Assembly (NCBI RefSeq): GCF_022631375.1
Contig: NZ_JALBGC010000003.1
Span: forward strand, 620,001-684,000
DNA length: 64,000 bases
Direction: 5' to 3'
Source: Hymenobacter cyanobacteriorum
GTDB taxonomy: Bacteria > Bacteroidota > Bacteroidia > Cytophagales > Hymenobacteraceae
Each line of letters starts with the position of its first letter. The stretch's first letter is position 1. Both the position numbers and the translations under genes were made by a program. Below the pieces are notes generated by a model. The model did no database searches, had not been told where the DNA came from, and worked only from the letters and a program-made list of their open reading frames with translations. Shown in pieces: positions 16,625 through 25,999 of this stretch.

Positions 16625-18996
16625 GCACACGTTCTTCTTCTTCCCGAATTCCCGCCGGGCTGCTGGCCCTGGGCGTGATGGCGGCCGTGGCCGCGGTGCT
16701 GGCCCTGTTGTTCGGGCCGGTATTCTGGCACCCGGGCCACTATCTGTTCAGCACCGTCGAGGACGGGATTAAGAACTACTACACCGCACTCTGGTACACA
16801 CAGCACGACACCGGCTGGCGCTTCACGGGCATGAACTACCCGTTTGGCGAGCACGTGGTGTTTACCGACGACCAACCGCTGCTGTCCTTCGCCCTGGCCT
16901 GGTTGCACCGGCACGGCCTGGCATTCGATGGGGTGGCCGTGCTCAACAGCGCCATGCTGCTGGCCCAGGTGCTGAGTGTGCCGCCGCTGCTGGCGCTGCT
17001 GCGGCGCTGCCGCCTGCCGGCCTGGTACGCCAGCATTATCACGGTGCTCATGGTGCTGCTGGCCCCGCAGCTCGACCGCCTGCTGGGCCACTACGCCCTC
17101 TCCTACGCCTGCGTGATTCCAACGCTGTGGTACCTGGCCGTGCGCGCCGCCGAAAGCCGCCGGCCACTGGCCTGGTACGCGGCCTACGCGGCAGCTACGC
17201 TGGTTTTTGGCGGCCTCCACCCCTACTACCTGCCCATGAGCGCGCTGCTGCTGCTGGCGCTGGGCGCGGTGAGCTGGTGGCAGCAGCCGGGCCGGGCCAG
17301 TTGGCCCGCCCGCCTGCGCTACTGGCTGCCGCTGGTGTTGGCAGTGGCCGTGCCCATCGGCATTTTCCAGGGCGCGCTGGCGCTTACCGACCCTTATGCG
17401 GCCGACCGGCCGGCCACGCCCTATGGCTTTTTCGCCTACAGCTCGTCGGTGTGGAGCGTGTTTTTTCCGGTCGAGCTGCCCGTGCGCGGGTGGTGGCAGG
17501 CTATTTTTCACACCCCCGACCCCGAGTGGGAAGGCCAGGCCTACGTGGGCCTGGCCGGCACGCTGGTGGCGCTGGCTACGCTGTGGCGGCTGGCCGGCTA
17601 CCTGCGGGCGCGGCGCTGGGCACGGCTGCGGTGGCCGGCGCTGCCGCCGGTGCTGCGCACCAGCCTGTGGGCGGGCCTGCTGATACTGCTTTTTGCCATG
17701 GGCTGGCCTTTCCGCTGGGGGCTGGAAGGGCTAATTCCGTACCTGGGACCCATCAAGCAATTCCGCTCCATTGGCCGCTTCGCCTGGATTTTCTACTACT
17801 TCTACTCCGTGTACGCGGCTTACGCGCTGTACCAGGGTTTCCGGTGGCTGCGGCAGCGGGGGCGGCCGCAGCTGGCCGCCGGGGCACTAGCAGTCCTACT
17901 GCTGCTGTGGGCGGCCGAAGGCGTTTTCAATACCGCCCACAAGGCTTACCTGATTCAACATCCGCGCGCGGCGGGCCGCAGCCTGACGGCGGCGGACGCG
18001 CCGGCAGCCCGCTACGCGGCGCGGCTGGCCACGGCTGGCGTTTCGGCCGCGGCGTTTCAGGCCGTTGTGCCCATTCCATACTATTCGCTCGGCAGCGAGG
18101 TGTTCGATGTGTTCGGCAGCGATTTGAGCTCTTATGAATCGATGCGGGCGTCGCTCGAAACCGGCCTGCCCATTGCCACGGCCATGCTTTCGCGTACGGC
18201 GCTGTATCAGGCGCAGGCGCTTAATCAGCTACGCAGCCACCCGGCCATCGACAAAACGTTGCTGAACTACCTGCCCGACCAGCGGCCGTTTTTGGTGGTG
18301 GTAGCCGCCCGGGCCCCGCGCGACTCGGCCGATGCGGCCCTGCTAGCCCGGGCGCGCATCATCTACCGCGACTCGACGGTGTGGCTGGCCGAGCTACCGC
18401 TAAATAAGCTGGAAGGCCGGCCGGCGCTGGAAGCCGAATTCCGGGCACAGGCGGGCGCGCTGCACGCCTACCCGGGCTATTGGTCAAACAACGAAAACCC
18501 GCAGGTAGCCTACCGCAGCTTCGACGTGCCCGACCCAGCCGTGACGGCCTACGATGCGGGCAAAACCCCGCTGCTGGGCGCGGGCGCGCAGGCCGTGCGG
18601 AAAGGCGGCCTGTTTTTGCTGGATACCAAGCTGGCCCGAGCCGGTTGGTACGAGGCCTCGGTATGGGCCAACGTGCGCACGCCCGAGCTGCCCAACTTGC
18701 ACTGGAGCCTCACCGATGCCCGCGGCGTGGTGCAGGACAGCGCCATCATCGAAACCAAAGCCTCTTCCGACCTGCTCGGCGACTGGGCCCGCCTCACGGC
18801 CCGCATCCAGGCCCCGCAGCCGGGCCTGAAGCTGCGCCTGTGGATGCGGGGCCGCCGCTACGTGGCCGACGAATTTGAGCTGCGCCCGGCCGGGGCCACC
18901 ATCTGGCGGCGCACGGCGGGCGGCGGGCTGGTGCGCAACAACTACCCGCTACTGCCCGCGCCGCCCGTGGCCACGCCGTTGGCCCGCCGCCGCTAG
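16621..18996 (+). CDS. GT-C-like multi-membrane protein with C-terminal jelly-roll
   Basis: This 791-residue protein has about 11 hydrophobic segments in residues 10-440, followed by a large extracytoplasmic part. The first loop carries an acidic motif, STVEDGIKNYYTALWY, then RFTGMNYPFGEHVVF, which is nearly identical in the paralogue at 26820-29276 (GAGDGLKNYF, RFTGMNYPFGEHYNY). Acidic residues in the first loop are the usual catalytic signature of GT-C glycosyltransferases. Residues about 615-765 resemble the jelly-roll seen in the lipoproteins (WYEASVWANV, SSDLLGDWARL, RYVADEFEL). It starts with GTG overlapping the GT2 stop, implying that the GT2 enzyme supplies its lipid-linked sugar. The acceptor is unknown. 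Confidence 0.75.
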   Translation: MSTRSSSSRIPAGLLALGVMAAVAAVLALLFGPVFWHPGHYLFSTVEDGIKNYYTALWYTQHDTGWRFTGMNYPFGEHVVFTDDQPLLSFALAWLHRHGLAFDGVAVLNSAMLLAQVLSVPPLLALLRRCRLPAWYASIITVLMVLLAPQLDRLLGHYALSYACVIPTLWYLAVRAAESRRPLAWYAAYAAATLVFGGLHPYYLPMSALLLLALGAVSWWQQPGRASWPARLRYWLPLVLAVAVPIGIFQGALALTDPYAADRPATPYGFFAYSSSVWSVFFPVELPVRGWWQAIFHTPDPEWEGQAYVGLAGTLVALATLWRLAGYLRARRWARLRWPALPPVLRTSLWAGLLILLFAMGWPFRWGLEGLIPYLGPIKQFRSIGRFAWIFYYFYSVYAAYALYQGFRWLRQRGRPQLAAGALAVLLLLWAAEGVFNTAHKAYLIQHPRAAGRSLTAADAPAARYAARLATAGVSAAAFQAVVPIPYYSLGSEVFDVFGSDLSSYESMRASLETGLPIATAMLSRTALYQAQALNQLRSHPAIDKTLLNYLPDQRPFLVVVAARAPRDSADAALLARARIIYRDSTVWLAELPLNKLEGRPALEAEFRAQAGALHAYPGYWSNNENPQVAYRSFDVPDPAVTAYDAGKTPLLGAGAQAVRKGGLFLLDTKLARAGWYEASVWANVRTPELPNLHWSLTDARGVVQDSAIIETKASSDLLGDWARLTARIQAPQPGLKLRLWMRGRRYVADEFELRPAGATIWRRTAGGGLVRNNYPLLPAPPVATPLARRR

Positions 18997-19014
18997 GGCC
19001 GCGGCGCGGCGGGC

Positions 19015-19022
19015 TACTTTTG
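19015..19022 (+). promoter_or_regulatory. Bacteroidota -7 box (TACTTTTG)
   Basis: This is a full TAnnTTTG match 55 bp before the ATG at 19078, in the 81-bp gap after the GT-C gene. It may give the next gene its own transcript. No -33 TTTG is visible. Confidence 0.45.
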
Positions 19023-19077
19023 CCGGACGCGCGGCGGAAATGTCCGCGCCGGTTTGCTGTTGTTTTTGCTTCTGCCT

Positions 19078-20829
19078 ATGCGCCCCTGGCTTCGTACTAC
19101 CCTGCTGCTGCTGTTCTATGGGCTGTGGTTTTTCATTTTCAGCTGGCCGCTGGGCGCGCATTTCGCGGCGGCCATGCTGGCCGAGCCGGGCAGCGACGCC
19201 GGCCTGTTCGCCTGGAACGTGTGGCATTTCGACCAGGCCGTAGCAACGGGCCACAACCCGTTTTTCACCACCTGGATGTTCTTTCCGCAGGGTACCAGCC
19301 TGGTGCTGCATACCTACACGCCCATCCTGGGGCTGCTGGGCCTGGCGACGGGCAACCCCATTCTAGCCGTAAACCTGGGCCTGCTGCTGAGCGCGGCGCT
19401 GTCGGGCACGGGTGCTTACCTGCTGGCCCGGCGCTGGGTGCACAGCCCGGTGCTGGCGCTGCTGGCGGGCTTTGTGTTCGCGTACTCGCCCTACAAGCTG
19501 CAGCGGCTCTCGCAGCACGTCAACCTGGAGCTCACGGCCACGGTGCCGTTCTACGTGCTGGCTTTTCTGCGGGCTTTTGAATTTACCGAAGGGCGCTGGC
19601 TGCCGCGGGTGCGCAGCTGGGGCGCGGTGGCGGCCTGCGCCGGGCTGGGCATCCTCACGCTGTTGAGCGACTATTACGTGCTGTTTGGGCTGCTGTACTT
19701 TTCGGCGGCCTACGCGGCGTGGTTCGGGCTGCGGCTGGGCCGCATCCGGTGGCGGAACTGGCGCACCTGGGCCTGGCTGGTGGGCATTCTGGTGGTCAGC
19801 CACATCGTAATCAGGCTGCTGCGCATGTCGGGCCTGCCCGAGAAAAGCATCTGGTGGGGCGGCGATTTGGTGGCGTTCCTGCTGCCACCGGCCAGCAGCC
19901 TCTGGGTGTACTGGGACTGGGCGGCCCGGCTGCTGCACAACCCCAAAGTATTCAACTCGCCGGGCTCGATTGAAAATACCGTCTTCATCGGCTACGCGCT
20001 GCCGCTGCTGGCCCTGGCGCTGGGAATATTGCGCTGGTGGCACCGCCGGCCGGCCTCGGCCCGCTTCGCCGATGCGGGCGGGCGGCCGCTGGCCTGGGTG
20101 CTGGTGGTTTTCCTGCTGTTCACCATCCCCTCGGTGCGGGTGCTGGGCCACGAGCGGCTGAACCTGCCTACGGCCGTGCTGCACTTCGTGCCGCTGCTTA
20201 GCAACCTGCGTTGCCCCACCCGCTGGATAATGATGGCCGGACTGCTGCTGCCCATCGTCTCCTTCAGCGCCCTCGAAGCGGCCTGGGCCGGCCGCCTGAA
20301 ACCGGCCGGCCAACTGGCTTTCAGCCTGCTGCTATTTGCCGTGGTGCTGGTCGAATTCTGGCCGCGCCCGTTCCCGCTGCTGAGCCCCGGCGATGTGCCG
20401 CGCGCTTACCAGCAAGTGGCGCAACTACCCGGTAGCTCGCTCATTACCATTCCGCTCGGCATTGTCGATGGCTCGCGGCAGGTGGGCGAGTTCAAAGCCG
20501 CGCAGCTCTTCTACCAAACCCAGCACCACAAGAAGCTGCCCACCGGCTACATCTCGCGGGTGAGCCCCGAGCAATTTGCCTCACTCGATGCCGAGCCCGT
20601 GCTCCACGCCCTGCTGCTGGCCCAAACGCGGCCCGACTCGATAGGCGCCGGCCCCACGCCCGGGCAGATGCAGGACTTTCTGCGCCGCTACCAGCCGGCC
20701 GCGTTCGTCGTCGAGCCCCGCTTCCGCGACCAGCCCGCCCACCAGCGCCTGCGCCAGCTGCTGTTGCCCCTCGGCTACCGCGAGCAGCCCGTCGACAGCC
20801 TGGTGCTTTTCTCGCCGCCTAAACCCTAA
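19078..20829 (+). CDS. GT-C-like multi-membrane protein
   Basis: This 583-residue protein has about 11-12 hydrophobic segments across its first 460 residues. It starts at ATG 19078 (MRPWLRTTLLLLFYGLWFFI). The first extracytoplasmic loop has GSDAGLFAWNVWHFDQA then WMFFPQGTSL, an acidic-loop layout like the two longer paralogues, but it lacks their C-terminal jelly-roll and ends in a soluble domain of about 110 residues (about 470-583). Other landmarks are FAYSPYKLQRLSQHVNLEL and LSNLRCPTRWIMMAGLLLP. It is likely to be a lipid-sugar-dependent transferase or a subunit of the same apparatus. The assignment to GT-C is by topology and context, not by a decisive motif. Confidence 0.7.
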   Translation: MRPWLRTTLLLLFYGLWFFIFSWPLGAHFAAAMLAEPGSDAGLFAWNVWHFDQAVATGHNPFFTTWMFFPQGTSLVLHTYTPILGLLGLATGNPILAVNLGLLLSAALSGTGAYLLARRWVHSPVLALLAGFVFAYSPYKLQRLSQHVNLELTATVPFYVLAFLRAFEFTEGRWLPRVRSWGAVAACAGLGILTLLSDYYVLFGLLYFSAAYAAWFGLRLGRIRWRNWRTWAWLVGILVVSHIVIRLLRMSGLPEKSIWWGGDLVAFLLPPASSLWVYWDWAARLLHNPKVFNSPGSIENTVFIGYALPLLALALGILRWWHRRPASARFADAGGRPLAWVLVVFLLFTIPSVRVLGHERLNLPTAVLHFVPLLSNLRCPTRWIMMAGLLLPIVSFSALEAAWAGRLKPAGQLAFSLLLFAVVLVEFWPRPFPLLSPGDVPRAYQQVAQLPGSSLITIPLGIVDGSRQVGEFKAAQLFYQTQHHKKLPTGYISRVSPEQFASLDAEPVLHALLLAQTRPDSIGAGPTPGQMQDFLRRYQPAAFVVEPRFRDQPAHQRLRQLLLPLGYREQPVDSLVLFSPPKP

Positions 20830-20875
20830 ATTTTCGGCCCGTTTCGTCATTTTCTTTTCTCATTCCCGAATAATT

Positions 20876-21664
20876 ATGAGTGACCTTCTCCCCTACCGCG
20901 CCCTCGTGGGCGGCAGCACCCAGGGCATTGGCCGGGCCGTGGCCCAGCTCCTGGCCGAGCGTGGCTGCGGCCTCACGCTGCTGGCCCGCAACGAAGACCG
21001 CCTGCGCGAAACCGTGGCCGCCCTGCCCACGCCCACCGGCCACACGCACGACTACCTGGTGGCCGATTTCGACGACCCCAGCCACCTCGCCGAAGTGGTG
21101 CAGGGCTACCTGGCCGAGCACCCTGGCGGCTTTCATATTCTGGTGAACAACACCGGCGGGCCGGCCGGCGGGCCGCTGCTCGACGCACCGGTTGATGCCC
21201 TACGTTTGGCGTTCAATCAGCACGTTATCTGCAACCACTTGCTGGCGCAGGCGCTGGTGCCGGCCATGCGGGCGGCTGGCTTCGGGCGCATCATCAACAT
21301 CATCAGCACCTCGGTGAAGGTGCCACTGCCGGGGCTGGGCGTGAGCAACACCATCCGGGGAGCGGTGGCCAGCTGGGCCAAAACCCTGGCCAACGAGCTG
21401 GGGCCGCACGGCATCACCGTCAACAACGTGCTGCCCGGGGCCACGCTCACGCAGCGCCACCACTCGCTCATCGAAAAGAAAGTGGCCCAGACCGGGCAGT
21501 CGGCCGAATCCATTGAAGCCGCCATGCTCCAGACCATTCCGGCGCGGCGCTTCGGGCTGGCCGAGGAAGTGGCCGCGGCTGTGGCCTTCCTGGCTTCGCC
21601 GGCCGCCGGCTACATCAACGGCACCAGCGTGCCCGTGGATGGCGGCCGCACGGGGGCACTTTAG
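20876..21664 (+). CDS. SDR family oxidoreductase with altered YxxxK
   Basis: This classical-length short-chain dehydrogenase/reductase has 262 residues. It carries a Rossmann cofactor motif GGSTQGIGR (12-20), NNTGG (91-95) and the C-terminal GYINGTSVPVDGG. The catalytic region is unusual. After the active-site Ser block (IINIISTSV, 139-147) the expected Tyr-x-x-x-Lys is replaced by Ser157-Asn-Thr-Ile-Arg161 (LGVSNTIRGAV). It may be catalytically impaired or use a different mechanism. It lies among glycosyltransferases but within the span of the kynurenine genes; a part in aminomuconate metabolism is possible but unproven. A tandem-word repeat follows its stop. Confidence 0.85.
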   Translation: MSDLLPYRALVGGSTQGIGRAVAQLLAERGCGLTLLARNEDRLRETVAALPTPTGHTHDYLVADFDDPSHLAEVVQGYLAEHPGGFHILVNNTGGPAGGPLLDAPVDALRLAFNQHVICNHLLAQALVPAMRAAGFGRIINIISTSVKVPLPGLGVSNTIRGAVASWAKTLANELGPHGITVNNVLPGATLTQRHHSLIEKKVAQTGQSAESIEAAMLQTIPARRFGLAEEVAAAVAFLASPAAGYINGTSVPVDGGRTGAL

Positions 21665-21665
21665 G

Positions 21666-21744
21666 CAGTTATTCAGTGAGCAGTTATCCATGAACAGTCG
21701 GTTATTTACTGATAACTGCTCGCTGATAACTGTTCACTGACTGC
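21666..21744. repeat. Tandem-word inverted repeat (CAGTTAT words)
   Basis: The left arm has GCAGTTATTCAGTGAGCAG and TTATCC. The right arm has GATAACTGCTCGCTGATAAC and TGTTCACTGACTGC, its approximate complement, with a spacer of about 25 bp. It lies directly between the SDR stop and the GT2 start. It has the same architecture as the elements at 10622 and 38544 but different words. Confidence 0.7.
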
Positions 21745-21782
21745 TAGCTTTACAGCTTCTATGCCCTGCTCAAGCCTTTCCA

Positions 21783-22508
21783 GTGGTTAAATTCGATACG
21801 CTTTCCATCGTCATCCCGGTTTACAACGAGGCCCGCACCATCCACCAGATTCTGGATTTGCTGCGCGGGCTGGAGCTGGTGAACGGCATTGGCAAGGAGA
21901 TTATCCTCGTCAACGACTGCTCGACCGATGCTTCGGCCGAAACCATTCGGGCCTACGCGGCACGTTACCCCGAAATGCAGCTGCGCCTGCTCGAGCACGC
22001 CGTGAACCAGGGCAAGGGCGCGGCCCTGCACACGGGCATCCGCGAGGCCACCGGCGACTACGTCATCATTCAGGACGCCGACCTGGAGTACGACCCCGAG
22101 GAGTATAACTGCCTCATGAAGCCCATTCTCAAGGGCTTTGCCGACGTGGTGTTCGGCTCGCGCTTCATTGGCGGCAACCCGCACCGCATTCTGTTCTTCT
22201 GGCACAGCATCGGCAACCAGATGCTCACGTTCCTGAGCAACATGATGACCGACCTGAACCTGACCGACATGGAAACCTGCTACAAGCTGTTCCGGCGCGA
22301 TATCATTCAGGGCCTGCAATTGCAGGAGAAGCGCTTCGGTTTTGAGCCCGAGGTGACGGCCAAAGTAGCCCGCGTGAAGGACGTGCGCATCTACGAAGTA
22401 GGCATCAGCTACTACGGCCGCACCTACGCCGAAGGCAAGAAAATTGGCTGGCGTGATGGCTTCCGCGCCATCTATTGCATCATCAAGTACGGCCTGCTGG
22501 GGCAGTAG
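21783..22508 (+). CDS. GT2 family glycosyltransferase (DPM/GtrB-like)
   Basis: This 241-residue protein starts at GTG 21783 ([19 protein letters not shown]). GT-A landmarks are [26 protein letters not shown], the DxD block [25 protein letters not shown] and the family-typical [13 protein letters not shown]. There are no C-terminal membrane helices, so it matches the soluble single-domain polyprenyl-phosphate-sugar synthases. The C-terminal [17 protein letters not shown] is also characteristic of this group. A near-match -7 box, TAGCTTTA, lies at 21745-21752. It probably supplies lipid-linked hexose to one of the nearby GT-C proteins. Confidence 0.9.
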   Translation: MVKFDTLSIVIPVYNEARTIHQILDLLRGLELVNGIGKEIILVNDCSTDASAETIRAYAARYPEMQLRLLEHAVNQGKGAALHTGIREATGDYVIIQDADLEYDPEEYNCLMKPILKGFADVVFGSRFIGGNPHRILFFWHSIGNQMLTFLSNMMTDLNLTDMETCYKLFRRDIIQGLQLQEKRFGFEPEVTAKVARVKDVRIYEVGISYYGRTYAEGKKIGWRDGFRAIYCIIKYGLLGQ

Positions 22509-22523
22509 CGCCTTCGGCTTAAC

Positions 22524-22607
22524 GAGGAATGAGGAATGAGGAATGAGGAATGAGGAATAAGGAAATTCTGACCTATTCAGCTATTTTCCAGTCTCCCATT
22601 CTTCATT
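22524..22607. repeat. Tandem-word repeat (GAGGAAT x5) with partial inverted arm
   Basis: GAGGAAT is repeated in perfect tandem from 22524 to about 22558, followed by AAGG. A short complementary stretch, CCCATTCTTCATT, lies at 22595-22607. It fills the convergent gap between the GT2 gene and the GT-C gene. The same words occur near 57304 and 57440. Confidence 0.7.
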
Positions 22608-22619
22608 AAGAGCAGCGTC

Positions 22620-24473
22620 CTACCAGTCGGTAGCGGGCTTCATGAGCTCGGCCTGCACGTCGTCGATGTAGCAGCTCGAGGCGTTTTCGCTCAGCACGTA
22701 CACTTTCAGCACGTCGTCGGGGCGGGCATCGGCCGGCAGGGGCACATCGAAGTACACGCGGTTCCAGGCGCGGTTTACGCTGAGGTTATTCTGCAGTCGA
22801 ATGGCTTCCCAGACCACGGGTTTACCGGCGCGGTCCACGCTTAGCACCAGCCTGTTGCCCCAGGCTCCGTAATCGGAGAACACGCGGCAAGAGGCCCGCA
22901 CGAACTGGCCGGGGCGCAGGCCGGCGCTTTCCAGCGGCACGGCCACGGCGGGCCCGTAGGCGTGGGCCGCATCGGCATGAAACGACTGGCGGCTGTAGTA
23001 ACCCACATCGACCGAAATGCCGCTGGCCGGGTCGGGGGCCTGGTTCTCAAAATCGAGCTTGCCCAGCGACTGTGGCCGGTAGTAGCGCTCGGGCTTGGGC
23101 AGGTGAGCCTTCACATCGAGCAGGTTGTAGTCGGCCTGCGTGGGCATGGTGTTGTTGAACACGGCGAAGAAATAGCGCCGGTTCATCTCCTCGGGGCTGA
23201 TGATGGAGCGCATGTACTGCCAGTGCGAAAACAGGTTCAAATCGACCAGCAGCACGGCCAGCACGGCGGCGGCCACACGCACCAGCGGCCGGCGGCCGGG
23301 CTCCAGCAGCCAGGCCACAGCCGCCGCCCAAGGCAGGGCCAGCACGGCGTAGCTCTGCACCAGGGCGCGCTGCCCCAGGCTGCCGCCGTACCACCAGATG
23401 TCCCAGGCCGACACCACCCACAGGTTCAGCAGGAAAAACGCCAGCACCGGCACGGCCACCGCCCGGTGCCGCCGCCACAGCACCAGCAGCCCCGCCAGCG
23501 GCAGCAGCAGCAGCGGCGAGTAGATGAGCCAGCCCTTGCGGAAGCTGAAGAGCACATCCCAGGTGTGCGGGTGCAGAAAGCTGAAGTGCTGGTCGCCGTA
23601 GGAGTAGAACAGGAAGTGGCCGGTAGCCCATTTCCAGTACAAAGCCTGGGGCAGCACGCCCAGCAGGCCTCCCAGCCCCAGCAGCAGCACATCGGGCCAG
23701 CGGGTGATGAGCAAGGCCAGCTTCTGGCGGGCCGCCGCCACCGAGCCCACGCCCCACAGCACCGGCAGCACCGCCGCCACCGCCTCGGAAGGCCGAATAA
23801 GCACCATCAAACCCAACGTGAGCCCGATGGCCAGCGCCCCCAGCCGCGTGGGCCGCTCGTGCCAGCGCACCGTGAGCCAGAGTAGCAACGCATAGAGCGT
23901 GAACAAGGCGCTGTGGGCCATGGCCGCATCGAACACGGCGTACTGGAAGTAGTTGGAGCCCAGCACCAGCGTCACCAGCACCAGCGTCGTCACCACATCG
24001 GAGTAGTAGCGCAGCAGCACCCGGCGCAGCAGCCCCAGCCCCAGCAGGCCATAAAGCAACCCGCCGAAGGCAATGGCAATCTGGTAGGGCGCCGCAAAGC
24101 CGTCTTGCGGGTAGTGCAGCCAGCCGGCGGCCCAGTGGCCCAGCCAGAAAAACGGCGTCCAGAGGATGGCCAGGCCGCAGGTGTACTTCATCACCAGGTG
24201 GCCTTCGGGGCCGCCGGGCACCTGCGCGGCTTGGTAGAACGAGCCGCTGGGCCCGTACTCGCGCATGATGTCGGCCGCGAAGTGCATCTGGCTCAGGTCG
24301 TGGTAGATGAACTGGGCCGGCAGGTAGAGGTAGTAGCCCATGGCATCCCAAGTGAGGATGGCCTGCACGTTGCGGGTGTCCCAATATGGGGCCCACAGGC
24401 GCGCCTGCACCATCAGCACAAACAGCAGCAGAATGGCAATGAGGGAGTACGGATGCGGAAAGCGTAATTTCAT
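22620..24473 (-). CDS. GT-C-like multi-membrane protein with C-terminal jelly-roll
   Basis: This 617-residue protein starts MKLRFPHPYSLIAILLLFVL at ATG 24473. About ten hydrophobic segments fill residues 10-440. The first loop contains NVQAILTWDAMGYYLYLPAQ, an acidic WDAMGYYLYLP pattern common in bacterial PMT/ArnT-like proteins. Residues about 465-613 form an extracytoplasmic domain (FENQAPDP, VRASCRVFSDYGAWG, AWNRVYFDVPLP, LKVYVLSENASSCYIDDVQA). Its terminal IDDV matches the jelly-roll of the lipoproteins at 13434 and 26071. It is followed by a GH16 gene in the same orientation upstream (81 bp). The likely role is transfer of a lipid-linked sugar on the outer face of the inner membrane. Confidence 0.75.
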   Translation of the reverse strand: MKLRFPHPYSLIAILLLFVLMVQARLWAPYWDTRNVQAILTWDAMGYYLYLPAQFIYHDLSQMHFAADIMREYGPSGSFYQAAQVPGGPEGHLVMKYTCGLAILWTPFFWLGHWAAGWLHYPQDGFAAPYQIAIAFGGLLYGLLGLGLLRRVLLRYYSDVVTTLVLVTLVLGSNYFQYAVFDAAMAHSALFTLYALLLWLTVRWHERPTRLGALAIGLTLGLMVLIRPSEAVAAVLPVLWGVGSVAAARQKLALLITRWPDVLLLGLGGLLGVLPQALYWKWATGHFLFYSYGDQHFSFLHPHTWDVLFSFRKGWLIYSPLLLLPLAGLLVLWRRHRAVAVPVLAFFLLNLWVVSAWDIWWYGGSLGQRALVQSYAVLALPWAAAVAWLLEPGRRPLVRVAAAVLAVLLVDLNLFSHWQYMRSIISPEEMNRRYFFAVFNNTMPTQADYNLLDVKAHLPKPERYYRPQSLGKLDFENQAPDPASGISVDVGYYSRQSFHADAAHAYGPAVAVPLESAGLRPGQFVRASCRVFSDYGAWGNRLVLSVDRAGKPVVWEAIRLQNNLSVNRAWNRVYFDVPLPADARPDDVLKVYVLSENASSCYIDDVQAELMKPATDW

Positions 24474-24554
24474 ACGAGTGGAAACGAGCGCGCAAAGTAA
24501 CGCCGGCCACCGCATGCGGCGGGTGCCAGCGGCCCGAAAACGCGTGCGGTGCGG

Positions 24555-25919
24555 CTAAGGGGCCGCCACCGAATCGGCCACGGGTGACGGGGCGGGTTCC
24601 AACCAGGCCGCCAGCGGTTGGTCATCGCGCAGCCCGCGGCCCAGCACGACAACGGTTTGGGTGGCCACCGCCGGCCCCTGGCGCAGGTGCAGGGCGTAGT
24701 GGCCGGGCGCCAGGCGGGGCCAGCGCGGCCGCCACTCGGCGCCGCCGGGGGCCGTGCCGGCCACCACGGGCCGGCCCCAACGGTCGGATAGCTGCCAGGC
24801 CACCGAATCGGGGCTGGTGAAGTGCATCTGCACATCAGGCAGGCCATCGAATACCATCCAGGGCGGGTCCCAGCGGTTGTTCACGGGCAGGGGCAGCATC
24901 ACGTCGCAGGCCGCGTTCAGGTTGTCGGTGAGTTGCAGGGCCAGGCGGCCGTTGGGCTGCGGGCGGGCTTCCCAGCGCTGCACGCGGCCCTCCACGCCGC
25001 GGCCGGGCTTGTGTTCCAAGGGCGTCCATTCGTACTCCGAGCCGGGCTGCTGGCCGCCCCAGCGCACCACGGCCACGGGGTCGGGCAGGTGGCGGGGGCG
25101 GTACACGCGGATGTAATCTATGTGCAGCGTGTCGGCCGGCACGTCGGCCCAGTTCCACATGGCCAGGTTTACGATGATGTACATGGCGCAGCCGGTGGCC
25201 AGCAGCCGCGTTTCGCGCCGGATGGGGTAGCCGTCGAAATAGAACACCGCCTCGTTGGGCCGCCACTCGAGGCCGTAGGTATGGAACTGGTCGTGCAGGT
25301 CGCCCGCGGGGTCGGCGCTGAAGAATACACAGGAACAGGCATCGGTACGGGTCCGGGTTGGGTACCAGTAGCCCGGCGTATCGGTGTGGATGGTGCTGGC
25401 GAACTGGTCGCGGCCGCCTTCGAATACGTCGAACTCATCGGGGCCGCCCCCCCACAGCCAGAAGGCCGGAAACACGTTCAGATGCGCGGGCTGCCGGCAG
25501 CGCACCTCAAACAGGCCGTAGCTGAAGCCGTCGGCCGGGTCGGGGCAGCTTTTGGGGCGCAGCGAATCGAGCGGGTGGTGGCTCATCAGCATGCCCGACG
25601 AGTAGCGCAGCTGCTTGCCGAGGTAGGGAATGGGCTTGTCGAGCCTGCGGGCCACCAGGTGCAGCACCCCGCCCGAGTCGGCGCGCACGCCCGCGCCGGT
25701 GTAGAACTCGGTTTCGAGGTTATTTATCAGGTTGCGGCCCCACGGGAAAGCGAAGTTCCAGTGGTTGGCCAGCGCCACCGTGTCGGAGGCTTGGTTGAAC
25801 TCGTCACTCCATTCAAGCCGCCAGTCGGCGTAATTGATGCGGCGCTGGGCCTGCGCAACTCTGCTACTTAGCCCAAGTAGCAACAGGATTCCCAACAAGC
25901 GAACAAAAGACTGGCCCAT
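24555..25919 (-). CDS. Glycoside hydrolase family 16 protein
   Basis: This secreted beta-glucanase-type hydrolase has 454 residues. The signal peptide MGQSFVRLLGILLLLGLSSR ends at about VAQA-Q. The GH16 domain (about 30-275) contains WRLEWSDEFN, YSSGMLMS, YGLFEVRCRQP and the catalytic motif ExDxxE as Glu162-Phe-Asp164-Val-Phe-Glu167 (GPDEFDVFEGG), then HTYGLEWRPNEAVFYFDG and IDYIRVYRP. GH16 members cleave beta-1,3/1,4 glucans, galactans or related polymers; the exact substrate is not readable. About 170 residues after the catalytic domain form an uncharacterised C-terminal module without a T9SS tail. It sits between a GT-C gene and a jelly-roll lipoprotein gene on the same strand, so glycan trimming or remodelling is plausible. 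Confidence 0.92.
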   Translation of the reverse strand: MGQSFVRLLGILLLLGLSSRVAQAQRRINYADWRLEWSDEFNQASDTVALANHWNFAFPWGRNLINNLETEFYTGAGVRADSGGVLHLVARRLDKPIPYLGKQLRYSSGMLMSHHPLDSLRPKSCPDPADGFSYGLFEVRCRQPAHLNVFPAFWLWGGGPDEFDVFEGGRDQFASTIHTDTPGYWYPTRTRTDACSCVFFSADPAGDLHDQFHTYGLEWRPNEAVFYFDGYPIRRETRLLATGCAMYIIVNLAMWNWADVPADTLHIDYIRVYRPRHLPDPVAVVRWGGQQPGSEYEWTPLEHKPGRGVEGRVQRWEARPQPNGRLALQLTDNLNAACDVMLPLPVNNRWDPPWMVFDGLPDVQMHFTSPDSVAWQLSDRWGRPVVAGTAPGGAEWRPRWPRLAPGHYALHLRQGPAVATQTVVVLGRGLRDDQPLAAWLEPAPSPVADSVAAP

Positions 25920-25999
25920 GGGTAGCGCAAAGGAGCAACCAACAAGAAAATTAAGACCCGCACTTTCACCCCACTCTACGACAATTGCTACAAGCTGGC

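Noticed and set aside
22524..22562. GAGGAATGAGGAAT array as a possible CRISPR
   Set aside because: The units are contiguous 7-mers with no unique spacers, and no cas gene is present.
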